Source of the DNA: JAKSSM01 sp045629065
Lineage (GTDB): Bacteria > Bacillota > Clostridia > Peptostreptococcales > Anaerovoracaceae
Length of the DNA: 64,000 bases
Direction: 5' to 3'
Assembly (NCBI GenBank): GCA_045629065.1
Contig: JAZQQK010000034.1
Span: forward strand, 112,654 to 176,653
Shown here: positions 25,444 to 35,379 of the stretch, piece by piece
Layout of the letters: each line of letters begins with the position of its first letter
How positions within the stretch are numbered: position 1 is the first letter of the stretch
Translations under genes and position numbers: made by a program
Notes under the pieces: model-generated
The model's input: the letters and a program-made list of their open reading frames with translations, nothing else
Database searches by the model: none
What the model was told of the DNA's origin: nothing

Positions 25444-27264
25444 TTAGTTTGCGTTAGCTTCAGTCGCTACTTCTTCCTCAAATTCGAGATTTGCTAATAC
25501 TTCTTCTCTAAAGGCCTCACGATCAAACTCAACCTCAAAAGTTGGCTCACCCGGTTTCGCCTTTGCAATCTTATAATCAATCCTTGTATCTGCTGGAACT
25601 TTGTCGCCATATGCAACGCTTTGCCAGAAGATAATATTGGACGGATAGTCAGCTACTTCCTCATATGTAACAATACCATCTGTTGGGAAACCATAAACTT
25701 CTAAGAGAACCTCAGCTTCTTGAGGAATATGTCCCACAAGGTTAGGAACAGTTAGCATCTTATCGCCTATACCATCACTTATTTGAACATCAACCTTTGT
25801 ACCGGATTGTGCTTGATCGCCAGGATTTATGGATTGAGTAATAATAATTCCCTTTTCGATACCGCTGTGAATTTCAGCAACTTCGCCCAAAGTGAATCCA
25901 TACTCAGACAAAATTTTTCTAGCTTCATCAACTGTACTTCCTGTAATCTTAGGAATTACGCTGCTTCTCTTTCCCTTGCTGACATTAATAGTAACAGCTT
26001 TTCCTTCCTTAACCAAAGCCTTGGCAGATGGACTTTGAGCGGTTACAAAGCCTTCTTCTTGATCAGTGCTAAAGACATCTTCGCCACGGTTAATAATCAG
26101 ACCTCGACTCTCAGCTTCAGCTATTGCTTGTTCGTATGTCATTCCTACAAAATTAGGAAGTTCGAATTCTTCGGATTTGTCAAACCATCCAAGAGCAAGT
26201 GCTAAAACCAATAAACCGATTACAATAAGTGAACCGACTCCAATAGCGATAAACTTATAAGTTTTCTTATTCTCAATTGCCTGTCTAGCTTTCTTCTTTT
26301 CTATCCTATTCTGTGCTCTTAAAGCTTCACTCTTTTCCTTGCGAATCTTTAAGCGTTGTTCAGCTTCCTGTTCAGGAGTGAGTGTGTTTTCAGGATTTTC
26401 GATGCCAAGACCACCAAAGGCTTGTTTACCCATCACATTAGAAATAAATGTGATATCATCTAAGTCTTTAATCAGCTCATCGACATATCTATAACGATTA
26501 ATCTGAATCTTTTCAGTACACTTATTAACAATCTTTTCGAGTTTAGGTGGAATGCCAGGAACCTCATCAGTGAGCTTTGGCATTGGATTATTAACATGCA
26601 TAAGAGCTATGGACACTGGATTTTCTCCATCGAATGGAACCTTTCCAGTGAGCATTTCATAAAGTACTATACCCAATGAATAGATATCTGATCTTTCATC
26701 AACATATGCACCTCTAGCCTGTTCCGGTGAGAAATAGTGAACAGAACCCATAACCTTATCATTGTTTTCTTCTGCCATATCCTTTGCGGATACTGCTTTT
26801 GCGATACCAAAATCCGCAAGCTTTGCAGTACCATCCGGCATAATGATGATGTTGTGAGGTTTTACATCCCTATGAATAATCTGATTTTTGTGGGCAACTG
26901 AAAGAGCTGAAGCAACTTGAGAAATTATTGAAATTGCTTCTTTATAGTTTAGTTTGCCTTTTTCTTTGATTACATCTGATAAAGGTTTACCAGTAATCAA
27001 TTCCATAACAATGTAATGAATGTTTCCTTCATTTCCTACATCGTACACTCCTACAATATTAGGATTTACAAGTCCGGCTGCGGACTGTGATTCCCTAATA
27101 AAGTTTTCGACAAACTTATTGTCTTTAGTATATTCAGGTCTAAGAATCTTAATCGCAACGAAACGATTGAGTAGTCTATCCTTGCCCTTATATACTACAG
27201 CCATTCCACCTTCACCAATCTTTTCGATTAGTTCATATCTGTTAGCTAGTAATCTACTACTCAA
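25444..27264 (-). CDS. prkC: PASTA-domain Ser/Thr protein kinase PrkC/Stk
   Basis: A 606-residue Hanks-type kinase. Kinase domain about 8-270: glycine loop GEGGMAVVYKG, catalytic HRDVKPHN, DFG in LADFGIA, and an SPEQARG activation region. One transmembrane helix lies near 340-363, followed by three extracellular PASTA repeats (about 370-570) that bind muropeptides and lipid II. It senses cell-wall state and regulates growth or dormancy. It overlaps the phosphatase gene prpC by 8 bases, the standard pairing. Confidence 0.96.
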   Translation of the reverse strand: MSSRLLANRYELIEKIGEGGMAVVYKGKDRLLNRFVAIKILRPEYTKDNKFVENFIRESQSAAGLVNPNIVGVYDVGNEGNIHYIVMELITGKPLSDVIKEKGKLNYKEAISIISQVASALSVAHKNQIIHRDVKPHNIIIMPDGTAKLADFGIAKAVSAKDMAEENNDKVMGSVHYFSPEQARGAYVDERSDIYSLGIVLYEMLTGKVPFDGENPVSIALMHVNNPMPKLTDEVPGIPPKLEKIVNKCTEKIQINRYRYVDELIKDLDDITFISNVMGKQAFGGLGIENPENTLTPEQEAEQRLKIRKEKSEALRAQNRIEKKKARQAIENKKTYKFIAIGVGSLIVIGLLVLALALGWFDKSEEFELPNFVGMTYEQAIAEAESRGLIINRGEDVFSTDQEEGFVTAQSPSAKALVKEGKAVTINVSKGKRSSVIPKITGSTVDEARKILSEYGFTLGEVAEIHSGIEKGIIITQSINPGDQAQSGTKVDVQISDGIGDKMLTVPNLVGHIPQEAEVLLEVYGFPTDGIVTYEEVADYPSNIIFWQSVAYGDKVPADTRIDYKIAKAKPGEPTFEVEFDREAFREEVLANLEFEEEVATEANAN

Positions 27265-28003
27265 TTAAATCTTCCTCCGTTACTCTAAGACTGATAACCG
27301 TAATATTATCATGGCCACCGTTCTTGTTTGCATGAGCTATAAGCTCAGTACACATATCGGATACACTCCGTGAATTATCTATAACCTGTACGATTTCGTT
27401 ATTTTCTACCTCATCATACAAACCATCCGTGCAGATGATGAAAACATCATCTTTTTTTATTTCTACCTGGAAATAGTCAGGCTCGATCTCGGCCTCGGCA
27501 CCAATAGCTTTTGTGATTACATTCTTTCTTTCATCCTTCTCGGCTTGTTGTTTAGTGAGGATGCCTGCTTTTACTAAAGTGTTTACATATGTGTGATCTT
27601 CAGTGAGTTGCTGAAGCACACCTCCCCTATATGCATACACACGGCTATCGCCAACATTAGCAATATAAGCCTTGCCAGATCTCACATAGACAATTACTAG
27701 AGTCGTTGCCATGCCAGTATTTTCTGAATAAGTGTGTGCAAGATTAAATATCTTTCGATTTGTAGACTCCAGACACACCTGAAAATAACCTACAATTTGA
27801 TCTCTGGTCTGCATCTTTGAGATAGGATGCGTTTTTACATAAGATGCAATTTCATTTACTGCAGTACGAGAAGCAATCTCGCCTGAGTTTCCCCCGCCGA
27901 CTCCATCAGCGACAACATATACTTTGTCTGGTAAAAGAACAAAGCATGCGTCTTCGTTATTAGTGCGTAACACGCCTTTGTCGGACTTAAATCCTACTTC
28001 CAT
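27257..28003 (-). CDS. prpC: PP2C-type Ser/Thr phosphatase PrpC/Stp
   Basis: A 248-residue PPM phosphatase. Metal-binding residues are in RTNNEDACFV, VADGVGGGNSGE, CTDGLYDEV and GGHDNITVI. It reverses phosphorylation by the PASTA kinase encoded next to it. The frame is open upstream into rsmB, but AGGAGAAAAA before the ATG of MEVGFKSDKG sets the start; it overlaps the rsmB end by 17 bases. Confidence 0.95.
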   Translation of the reverse strand: MEVGFKSDKGVLRTNNEDACFVLLPDKVYVVADGVGGGNSGEIASRTAVNEIASYVKTHPISKMQTRDQIVGYFQVCLESTNRKIFNLAHTYSENTGMATTLVIVYVRSGKAYIANVGDSRVYAYRGGVLQQLTEDHTYVNTLVKAGILTKQQAEKDERKNVITKAIGAEAEIEPDYFQVEIKKDDVFIICTDGLYDEVENNEIVQVIDNSRSVSDMCTELIAHANKNGGHDNITVISLRVTEEDLIE

Positions 28004-29282
28004 TTTTTCTCCTAAGTTTTGCAATATAGAAGCCATCAACACCCATAGTAGGTAGAAGCTGAACTTCCTTTTCTATTTCATATTCAGGATTGTCTGAAAC
28101 GAAATTCTTAACTTGATTTTGATTTTCTTGTGGGTTGATTGTACAAGTGCTGTAGACAATCACACCACCCCTTTTTACATAGTGAGCAGCTGCATGTAAA
28201 ATCTTTGATTGCTTTGATACAAGTGAAGCGATATCATATTCTTCTTTATACTTTATTTCAGGTTTTCTTCTCAAAACCCCTAAGCCCGAACATGGAACAT
28301 CGCAGATGACTCTACTTGCTTTTTCGTGAAGTTCTGGTCTAGATTTTGTAGCATCATTTTGGATAAATTTAATGTTCTGATGTCCAGTTCTTAATGCTTC
28401 TTCTTTCATCATGCTTAACTTGTTTTCATAAACATCCATAGCGATGATGCTAGAATTTCTTAAAATCTCAGCTGTTGCAAAAGTCTTACCACCAGGACAT
28501 GCACAGCAGTCAATGACGAGCTCGGCCTCGGCTTCGGTGTCTTCTGACAAAATATCGGAACAAACGATGGATGAAACATCTTGAACTGAAAATCTGCCTT
28601 CTTTAAATGCCTTAGTATCTAAAAGACCACTGCCTTTGACTAAAAGCGCTCTATCAGATAGTTGAGTATCCCAAACAGTAAAACCTAATTCGGTCAATTC
28701 ATCAGTTAATTCCTTTTTAGAACTCTTTTCTAAGTTAACTCTTATCGATAAATCAGGAGTTTCCATAGATGCGGCTAGTATTTCCTTAGTTGTTTGATAG
28801 CCAAAAGCATTCATCCATAGCTCGACGATCCAAGGTTCGCAAGAATATGTAACCGATAAATACTTATAAGGGTCATCTTCAGAATTTGGAAATTTGATAT
28901 TTGAGCGCTCACGGATAAGATTTCTAAGAACTGCGTTAATAAAACGTTCTTTTCCCTTAGAAAACTTCTTTGCTAGTTCTACAGTTTCAGAAACAGCCGC
29001 ATATTCAGGGACTGAATTCATAAATAAGAGCTGATATGCACCCATTCTTAACAGTGAAAGATCGTTTGGCTTAAGTTTTGAGAAGCCTTTAGCTACGAAA
29101 ATCTTTAAAACGAAGTCTAGAAGTATTTTATTCTTTACGACTCCATAAACCAATTCTCTAACGAAAGCGGGATTATCAGGTTCATTCTTTTCTATGAAAT
29201 TGTTCAAACTGATATTGGAATATGCACCGTTCTTTTCAATGTCGAAAAGAACCTCATAAGCCGTCTTTCTATTAAGATCCAT
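27987..29282 (-). CDS. rsmB: 16S rRNA (cytosine-967-C5)-methyltransferase
   Basis: A 431-residue protein with an N-terminal NusB-like domain (1-140) and a C-terminal Rossmann methyltransferase. SAM-binding motif CACPGGKTFATAE, the catalytic TPC-like motif in DVPCSGLGVLRRKPEIKY, and STCTINPQENQ with the second cysteine are visible. It methylates C967 of 16S rRNA. Confidence 0.95.
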   Translation of the reverse strand: MDLNRKTAYEVLFDIEKNGAYSNISLNNFIEKNEPDNPAFVRELVYGVVKNKILLDFVLKIFVAKGFSKLKPNDLSLLRMGAYQLLFMNSVPEYAAVSETVELAKKFSKGKERFINAVLRNLIRERSNIKFPNSEDDPYKYLSVTYSCEPWIVELWMNAFGYQTTKEILAASMETPDLSIRVNLEKSSKKELTDELTELGFTVWDTQLSDRALLVKGSGLLDTKAFKEGRFSVQDVSSIVCSDILSEDTEAEAELVIDCCACPGGKTFATAEILRNSSIIAMDVYENKLSMMKEEALRTGHQNIKFIQNDATKSRPELHEKASRVICDVPCSGLGVLRRKPEIKYKEEYDIASLVSKQSKILHAAAHYVKRGGVIVYSTCTINPQENQNQVKNFVSDNPEYEIEKEVQLLPTMGVDGFYIAKLRRKNGSRI

Positions 29283-30232
29283 TACTTACCCTTCAATAAA
29301 GTACCAATTTCTACCTTGTGACCAAGCAAATAATCTTTTACTTGTACTCTCTTTTTTCCAGGAACCTGTATCTCTGTCACATAAAGTGAACCAATACCAC
29401 AGTCTACAGTAAATCCATTACTGTCTACTGATGTAATCTTTCCTGGTTCATTATTCTTTCTATCCTTATCGACAACTGAAGCCTTCCAAAGCTTGAGCTG
29501 CAAAGGTTTTCCGTTACTTTCCATATTGCAGTAAGCACCAGGCCAAGGATCAAATCCTCTAATCAGTCTCTCAATGCTTACGGCTGATTTATTAAAATCT
29601 ATCTCTCCATCCTGCTTTGTAATCATTCCGCAGTATGTCGCCTTGCTATCATCTTGCTTTTCAGGAACAATCTTGCCCTCATCGAGCTTATCTATAGCTT
29701 CTACGATGAGATTTGAACCCATGTCGGCCAATTTATCGTGGAGTTGTTCATAGTTCATTGAACCGATTTCAACCTCATCTTTTAAGAGCATATCACCGGT
29801 ATCCATACCAACATCCATCTGCATGATTGTAACGCCAGTTTTCTCTTCTCCTAGGATAATTGCGTGCTGAATTGGTGATGCACCTCTAAGTCTTGGTAGA
29901 AGCGATGCATGAACATTTACGCAGCCTAATCTAGGCAAATCTAGTAATTCTTTTGGTAAAATCTTACCATAAGCAACTACTACGATCACATCAGGTGCCA
30001 AAGTCCTCATCTGAGCCATAAAATCGTCGTTTCCACGAATTTTTTCAGGCTGTAAGACAGTTATGCCATTTTCTAATGAAAGCGCTTTAACGGGCGTATA
30101 TTGAACTTTATTGCCTCTATCTTTAGCTTTGTCTGGTTGTGTTACACTAGCGATTACTTCATGCTTTGAATCAATCAATGCTTGAAGCACACCACAGCTA
30201 AAGTCTGGAGTACCCATAAATACAATTTTCAT
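29282..30232 (-). CDS. fmt: Methionyl-tRNA formyltransferase
   Basis: A 316-residue enzyme that formylates initiator Met-tRNA. It has MKIVFMGTPDFS at the start, the catalytic block NVHASLLPRLRGASPIQHAI with Asn, His and the following MQMDVGMDTGDML, and the C-terminal OB fold. The ATG after GAGGAATAGT is preferred over an open extension of 24 bases into def. It pairs with the deformylase gene immediately upstream. Confidence 0.96.
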   Translation of the reverse strand: MKIVFMGTPDFSCGVLQALIDSKHEVIASVTQPDKAKDRGNKVQYTPVKALSLENGITVLQPEKIRGNDDFMAQMRTLAPDVIVVVAYGKILPKELLDLPRLGCVNVHASLLPRLRGASPIQHAIILGEEKTGVTIMQMDVGMDTGDMLLKDEVEIGSMNYEQLHDKLADMGSNLIVEAIDKLDEGKIVPEKQDDSKATYCGMITKQDGEIDFNKSAVSIERLIRGFDPWPGAYCNMESNGKPLQLKLWKASVVDKDRKNNEPGKITSVDSNGFTVDCGIGSLYVTEIQVPGKKRVQVKDYLLGHKVEIGTLLKGK

Positions 30233-30233
30233 A

Positions 30234-30719
30234 CTATTCCTCTTCTTCGGATGCATCTCTTACATTTTGAGCTTTATCAGTGTATAAAATGCCTTCCAAG
30301 TGGTCAAATTCATGAAGCATTACTCTTGCCTCAAAGTCGTGGAATTCATAGACCTGCTTGTTTCCATCAAAGTCTAAAGCTTCCATCTTTACATAATCAG
30401 GTCTCATTACTTCGCCAATCATGCCGGGAACACTTAAACAACCTTCAGTGCCTTCAACTAAGTTGTCACTGACTTCTAAGATAACTGGATTTACCATATA
30501 ATAAACCTTTTTAATCTCAGCTTCAGGATCAGGCTCAGCTACAAACATTCTTCTCATAAGTCCTACTTGTGGACCTGCGATACCAACGCCGTATGCATCT
30601 CTCATAGTTTCAAGCATGTCAGTTAAAGTTTGACGAATCTTATCGTTTACTTCTGTAACCTCCCTGCATCTTTTTCTTAAAATTTCATCACCTTCAGTGA
30701 CAACATTTCTAATAGCCAT
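30234..30719 (-). CDS. def: Peptide deformylase
   Basis: A 161-residue metalloenzyme removing the N-formyl group from new proteins. Motif I is GVGIAGPQVG (Gly where Ala is common), motif II EGCLSVPG with the metal-binding Cys, motif III HEFDHLEG. It precedes fmt in the order priA-def-fmt-rsmB seen in many Firmicutes. Confidence 0.96.
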   Translation of the reverse strand: MAIRNVVTEGDEILRKRCREVTEVNDKIRQTLTDMLETMRDAYGVGIAGPQVGLMRRMFVAEPDPEAEIKKVYYMVNPVILEVSDNLVEGTEGCLSVPGMIGEVMRPDYVKMEALDFDGNKQVYEFHDFEARVMLHEFDHLEGILYTDKAQNVRDASEEEE

Positions 30720-30730
30720 AATTCTCCTAA

Positions 30731-32737
30731 CTAGAATGTGGAATATGGATTAACATCGATATTCACATTACAATTTATTCTTTCTTCTAAAATAATCTTG
30801 GAAAATTCATCCAAGTAATAAACATATTTATTGCGTTCGCCCTTAGGGCACTTAAGTATAATATAATGCCTGAACGCATCTTTGCCTTTAAAGTGTGTCG
30901 AAAGCTTAGGTGAAAGTATTCTGCCCTTTCCTTCGTTTCCTAAAGCCGTCCTCATATAGGCCTCACACCTTTCCGCAGTGGTCATACTCGCTTGGTCATT
31001 ATCTGATGTGAAATTAACACAAATTATGTCACCAAAAGGAGGATAGTCCATGAACCCCCTTAACTTTGCTTCTTCAGTAAAGAAAGCATTGTAGTCATTG
31101 TTTTCACAGGCCTTAAACACGAAATTTCCAGGTTCATAGGTCTGAACCACAACCCTTCCTTGTTCCGAACCGCGTCCAGCTCTTCCTGCAACCTGTGTTA
31201 TTAGCTGGTAGGTCCTTTCAGATGACCTGAAATCTGGAATGTTTAATGTGGTATCGGCAGATATAACACCAACAACTGCAACATTATCAAAGTCTAAGCC
31301 TTTTGCCACTAGTTGAGTTCCAACTAAAATATCTGTTTCATGCTTTTCAAAGCTATCAAGTATTCTATCCAATTCAGTACGATTTGAGATTGAATCTAAA
31401 TCTAATCTTTCAAGTTTTGCATTTGGGAATAGTTTTTCTACTTCTTCCTCAACCTGCTCAGTACCAATACCAAAATACTTTATATGTTTTCCCTTGCAAG
31501 TTGGACAAGTCTTAGGCACAGGGAATTTTCTTCCACAATAGTGGCAAACTAAAGATTCATTCGCCTTGTGGTATGTTAGCGAAATACCACATTCATCGCA
31601 TTTGATTACGCTACCGCAATCACGACATGATACAAAATTCGAGTAACCTCTTCTGTTTTGAAGTAAGATTACCTGCTTTTTATTCTCAAGTGCAGAAGAT
31701 ATATAGTTATACAGTGCAGAGCTAAAGATGGTTCTATTACCGTTCTTAAGTTCTTCACGCATATCTATCGTTTCAACTACTGGAAGTGGGGTCTTGTTGT
31801 ATCTTTCTTTAAGCTCAATGAGTTTGTATATGCCATCTTTTGCTCTTTGGTAAGAAACTACAGAAGGAGTTGCGCTTCCAAGTATCAAAACGCCATCATA
31901 GAACATGAGACGTTTTGCTGCAACATCAACAGTTTCATATTTTGGAGTCATATCAGCTTTATAAGTAGCCTCGTGCTCCTCATCCATAATGATCAAACCG
32001 ATATTATCAAGTGGTGCAAAGCAAGCCATTCTGGCTCCTACAGCGATTTTAGCCTTTCCTGTTCTAAGTCTAGTCCACTCATCAAATCTTTCGCGTGGAG
32101 TAAGTTTAGAATGCAGAATCGCTATGTTCTCTTTACCAAATCTGCCGCTGAATCTTTCGATAGTCTGTCTTGTAAGTGAGATTTCCGGCACTAGCATAAT
32201 TGCCGTTTTGCCTTTTTCTAGGCACTTCTCAATTGCTTCCATATAGACTTCTGTCTTTCCTGAGGATGTTACACCATGAACAAGAAAGATATCGCGCTTT
32301 CCTAATTCAATCGAAGCATTAATAGTAACACAAGCCTTCTTCTGCTCAGTAGTAAGTTCAGTTGGCCTTTCATAGCTTGATTCGAGGTTTTTGTATGGTT
32401 CTTTCTCTTTACCTTCTTTAGGTGGCTTTCCATTAGGAACGAAAAGATTTATAGCATCATAATATGTGATTGCATATCTCTGCTTCATCCAAGAAGCAGT
32501 GCGGATGATTTCGGAATTCAAATGGCCAAATTCCGCGCGTCCTACAATCTTTTTTATCTCAACATCTGCTGGTAAATTACATTCACTTGAAATATCAAAG
32601 ACATAGCCTTCCTTGGTCTTAGTTCCAAAAGGAATGATGACTCTATCTCCGACATTAACATTTAAATCGCCAACTTCGTAGGTGAAGAAGTTATCCGTAT
32701 GTTTACTTTTATTCTCAACTACTATGTTAGCGAACAT
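30731..32737 (-). CDS. priA: Primosomal protein N' (replication restart helicase PriA)
   Basis: A 668-residue superfamily 2 helicase. An N-terminal 3'-fork-binding domain is followed by Walker A GVTSSGKTEV, the DEEH box, and the zinc-binding insertion with four CxxC pairs (CRDCGSVIKCDEC, CHYCGRKF, CPTCKGKH), then the GTQLVAKGLDF and QVAGRAGR helicase motifs. It reloads the replisome at stalled forks. Confidence 0.96.
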   Translation of the reverse strand: MFANIVVENKSKHTDNFFTYEVGDLNVNVGDRVIIPFGTKTKEGYVFDISSECNLPADVEIKKIVGRAEFGHLNSEIIRTASWMKQRYAITYYDAINLFVPNGKPPKEGKEKEPYKNLESSYERPTELTTEQKKACVTINASIELGKRDIFLVHGVTSSGKTEVYMEAIEKCLEKGKTAIMLVPEISLTRQTIERFSGRFGKENIAILHSKLTPRERFDEWTRLRTGKAKIAVGARMACFAPLDNIGLIIMDEEHEATYKADMTPKYETVDVAAKRLMFYDGVLILGSATPSVVSYQRAKDGIYKLIELKERYNKTPLPVVETIDMREELKNGNRTIFSSALYNYISSALENKKQVILLQNRRGYSNFVSCRDCGSVIKCDECGISLTYHKANESLVCHYCGRKFPVPKTCPTCKGKHIKYFGIGTEQVEEEVEKLFPNAKLERLDLDSISNRTELDRILDSFEKHETDILVGTQLVAKGLDFDNVAVVGVISADTTLNIPDFRSSERTYQLITQVAGRAGRGSEQGRVVVQTYEPGNFVFKACENNDYNAFFTEEAKLRGFMDYPPFGDIICVNFTSDNDQASMTTAERCEAYMRTALGNEGKGRILSPKLSTHFKGKDAFRHYIILKCPKGERNKYVYYLDEFSKIILEERINCNVNIDVNPYSTF

Positions 32738-32748
32738 GTTTTACCTTT

Positions 32749-33759
32749 CTAAAGAATATTTATACCGTTTGCCATACATTCTTCTATCATTTCATGAGGC
32801 CATACAGAAGCTTGTACTTCGCCTATATGTGCTTTTCTCAAGAAAAACATGCAAAGTCTTGATTGGCCAATGCCCCCTCCAATTGTGTATGGAAGTTCAT
32901 CGTTAATTACGGCCTTTTGGAAATTAAGTTTTGCTCTGTCTTCGCAACCAGCTAAAGCTAATTGTCTCTTCATTGCATCACCATCAACTCTAATACCCAT
33001 TGAGGAAATCTCGAATGAACGGTCGAGCACATCATTCCAAAGTAAAATGTCTCCGTTTAATTCCCAATCATCATAATCTGGAGATCTATCGTCATGTGGA
33101 ATGCCTGATTTGAGTTTTCCACCAATCTTCATAATGAATACTGCACCATACTTTCTAGTGATGGCATGTTCTCTGTCCTTTGGTGATAAATCCGGATAGA
33201 GATCTTCGAGCTCCTGAGTTGTAATGAAAGTAATCTCGTTTGGAAGTTCCGTCTGAATGTTTCTATAAAGGCGGTTTACATAGTCGCCAAGGTTCTTTAC
33301 GGCATTGTAAATTGTAACTACAGTTTCCTTGAGATATGCTTCGGTTCTCTGCTCTTTAGTGATTACTTTTTCCCAGTCCCACTGGTCAACATATACTGAA
33401 TGAATGTTGTCTAAGTCTTCATCTCTACGAATAGCATTCATGTCTGTATAGATTCCATAGCCAGGTTCAATTTCGTATCTTCCCAGTGCCAATCTCTTCC
33501 ACTTTGCTAAGGATTGTACGACTTCGACTTCAAGTTCGTCGATACCTTTTAATGTAAATGTAACCCTACGTTCTCTTCCACTAAGGTTATCGTTTAAACC
33601 AGTCATAGGATCTACTAAAAGTGGTGCGGAAACTCTTCTTAAGTTTAAGCCGTAAGCGAGTTCCTGTTGGAAATAGTCTTTAATCTTTTTGATAGCTCTC
33701 TGCGTTTCCATGAGAGTAAGCTCTGATTTATAATCTTTTGGTATATATAAGTTCTCCAT
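32749..33759 (-). CDS. asnA: Aspartate--ammonia ligase (AsnA-type asparagine synthetase)
   Basis: A 336-residue class II tRNA-synthetase-like enzyme making asparagine from aspartate, ammonia and ATP. Family segments include RRVSAPLLVDPMTGLNDNLSG, HSVYVDQWDWEKVI, DWELNGDILLWN and TIGGGIGQSRLCMFFL. Length matches AsnA. It lies 11 bases before priA and 12 bases after queH. Confidence 0.96.
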   Translation of the reverse strand: MENLYIPKDYKSELTLMETQRAIKKIKDYFQQELAYGLNLRRVSAPLLVDPMTGLNDNLSGRERRVTFTLKGIDELEVEVVQSLAKWKRLALGRYEIEPGYGIYTDMNAIRRDEDLDNIHSVYVDQWDWEKVITKEQRTEAYLKETVVTIYNAVKNLGDYVNRLYRNIQTELPNEITFITTQELEDLYPDLSPKDREHAITRKYGAVFIMKIGGKLKSGIPHDDRSPDYDDWELNGDILLWNDVLDRSFEISSMGIRVDGDAMKRQLALAGCEDRAKLNFQKAVINDELPYTIGGGIGQSRLCMFFLRKAHIGEVQASVWPHEMIEECMANGINIL

Positions 33760-33771
33760 TTCGTATTTGCG

Positions 33772-34359
33772 TTAATCATGCCATTTTGAATACTCACAAC
33801 CACAATAGTCTTGACGGTAAAGTCCATATTCCTTTGACAGTTCGATTGAGCGCTTAAAACCTTCCTTTTTCTTAAAATCTATATCTAAAAATTCCAATCC
33901 ATATTTCTCAGCTAGTTCTATTCCGATAGATGAGATCAACGGATAATTCTTGTGTGGGCTAACCGTAAGTGTGGTTCCAAAGATTGGAATGCCTAACTCC
34001 TTAGCTTTTTGAGCAGTACTCTCAAGTCTAAGTTTAAAGCACTCTGTGCATCTTTCGCCGCCCTCGGGTTCATTGCTAAAGCCGGAAGCGACTTCATAAA
34101 AATCATCCGGCAAATACTCTCCTTCCACAAAATCGACCTTGCAAAAGGCTTCGTTCTTTTTATTAAATTCTTCGATAAAGATTATTTGATTTTCCTTACG
34201 CTTTTCATACTCTTCACCATCTGTGATATTCGGATTGTAATAATAAATCGTTATATCATATTCAGGTAAGATTCGCTCTATGCAAGCAGTAGAGCAAGGT
34301 CCGCAACAGGAATGCAATAATACTTTTTTCTTGATTAATTCTGCACTCACCTTTGACAA
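33772..34359 (-). CDS. queH: Epoxyqueuosine reductase QueH
   Basis: A 195-residue member of the QueH (former DUF208) family, which reduces epoxyqueuosine to queuosine in tRNA. Two cysteine pairs near the N-terminus (HSCCGPCSTAC), GERCTECFKLRLE, and the C-terminal RQDYCGCEYS provide the metal ligands and redox cysteines of the family. The start is unclear: a TTG lies close behind AGGAG, and a GTG nine bases later has better spacing. It supplies the step after QueA, also encoded in this window. Confidence 0.9.
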   Translation of the reverse strand: MSKVSAELIKKKVLLHSCCGPCSTACIERILPEYDITIYYYNPNITDGEEYEKRKENQIIFIEEFNKKNEAFCKVDFVEGEYLPDDFYEVASGFSNEPEGGERCTECFKLRLESTAQKAKELGIPIFGTTLTVSPHKNYPLISSIGIELAEKYGLEFLDIDFKKKEGFKRSIELSKEYGLYRQDYCGCEYSKWHD

Positions 34360-34464
34360 AATCTCCTAAAAAAACTATATTATTAATGTTAAAATGATTA
34401 AAATCCTATTAAACCACATAACATATCACGATATTATATCATATACTAGTAGAAAATTAAAGAT

Positions 34465-35376
34465 ATGAATAAAGAATTATCAGTCTTTTTTGATGGAAAA
34501 AGATACAATTCAATATCGAGTTATCTAAAACAAAGATTCGGTGAAAAGACAATTAAATTAGCTATCGATGGCGGTTTCACATGCCCTAATCGTGACGGAC
34601 TAAAAGGTTTTGGTGGCTGCACATTTTGTTCTGATACTGGTTCTGGCGAATTTAGTTCAAATATTGAGGATCAAATTGCCCTCTTATCTGATAAATGGCC
34701 TAATGCGAAATATTTAGGCTACTTTCAAAACCACACAAACACTTATGCACCCGTTTCCGAACTTAGGAAAAAGTATTATGAGATACTATCCAATCCAAAA
34801 ATCGAAGGTTTAGTTATAGGAACCCGTCCTGATTGCCTATCAGATGATGTTCTCGAGCTCTTATCAGAGATTAATAAAACACATTTTCTTTGGGTAGAAT
34901 TAGGTCTTCAAACTATTCATGATGAAACGGCAAAATCATTCAACAGATGTTACGATTTGAGCGTTTTTAATGAGGCAATGAATAAATTATCCAGACTTAA
35001 CATAAAAGCCGTTGTGCACTTGATTTTAGGTCTTCCAGGCGAATCAAAAGAGATGATGTTAGAGTCGGTTAAGTATGTAGGCGCTATGAGGCCATTCGGT
35101 ATGAAACTTCACCTATTAAATGTTGTGAAAGGTTCACAAATGGCAGCTACAATGCCAGACTACACCGCCTTTAATTCAATTGAAGAATATGTCGAACTCG
35201 TTGTTGATTGCTTGGAATATATTCCTAAAGAAGTAACTATCCATCGCTTAACTGCTGATGCACCTCGTCCGATTCTTATGACTCCTGTTTGGAGCTTCAA
35301 TAAAAGAACAATCCTAAATGGTATTGATGACAGGCTGAACCTACTTGATACATGGCAAGGTAAAAAAGTTGATTAG
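34465..35376 (+). CDS. Radical SAM protein of the YhcC/TIGR01212 family
   Basis: A 303-residue radical SAM enzyme. The cluster motif sits in FTCPNRDGLKGFGGCTFCSD, where the family uses a CX(n)CXXC arrangement rather than CX3CX2C. QNHTNTYAP, TRPDCL, ELGLQTIHDETAKSFNR and LILGLPGE are further family blocks. Its substrate is not known for the family. The ribosome binding site is weak (only AAAG). It is the only gene in this stretch on the plus strand and faces the cohesin gene across a large inverted-repeat element. Confidence 0.88.
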   Translation: MNKELSVFFDGKRYNSISSYLKQRFGEKTIKLAIDGGFTCPNRDGLKGFGGCTFCSDTGSGEFSSNIEDQIALLSDKWPNAKYLGYFQNHTNTYAPVSELRKKYYEILSNPKIEGLVIGTRPDCLSDDVLELLSEINKTHFLWVELGLQTIHDETAKSFNRCYDLSVFNEAMNKLSRLNIKAVVHLILGLPGESKEMMLESVKYVGAMRPFGMKLHLLNVVKGSQMAATMPDYTAFNSIEEYVELVVDCLEYIPKEVTIHRLTADAPRPILMTPVWSFNKRTILNGIDDRLNLLDTWQGKKVD

Positions 35377-35379
35377 CAC

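Noticed and set aside
27257..34359. Riboswitch or T-box in the priA-def-fmt-rsmB or asnA leaders
   Set aside because: Intergenic gaps are only 2-12 bases, and the roughly 100-base region before queH shows no T-box or other known motif.
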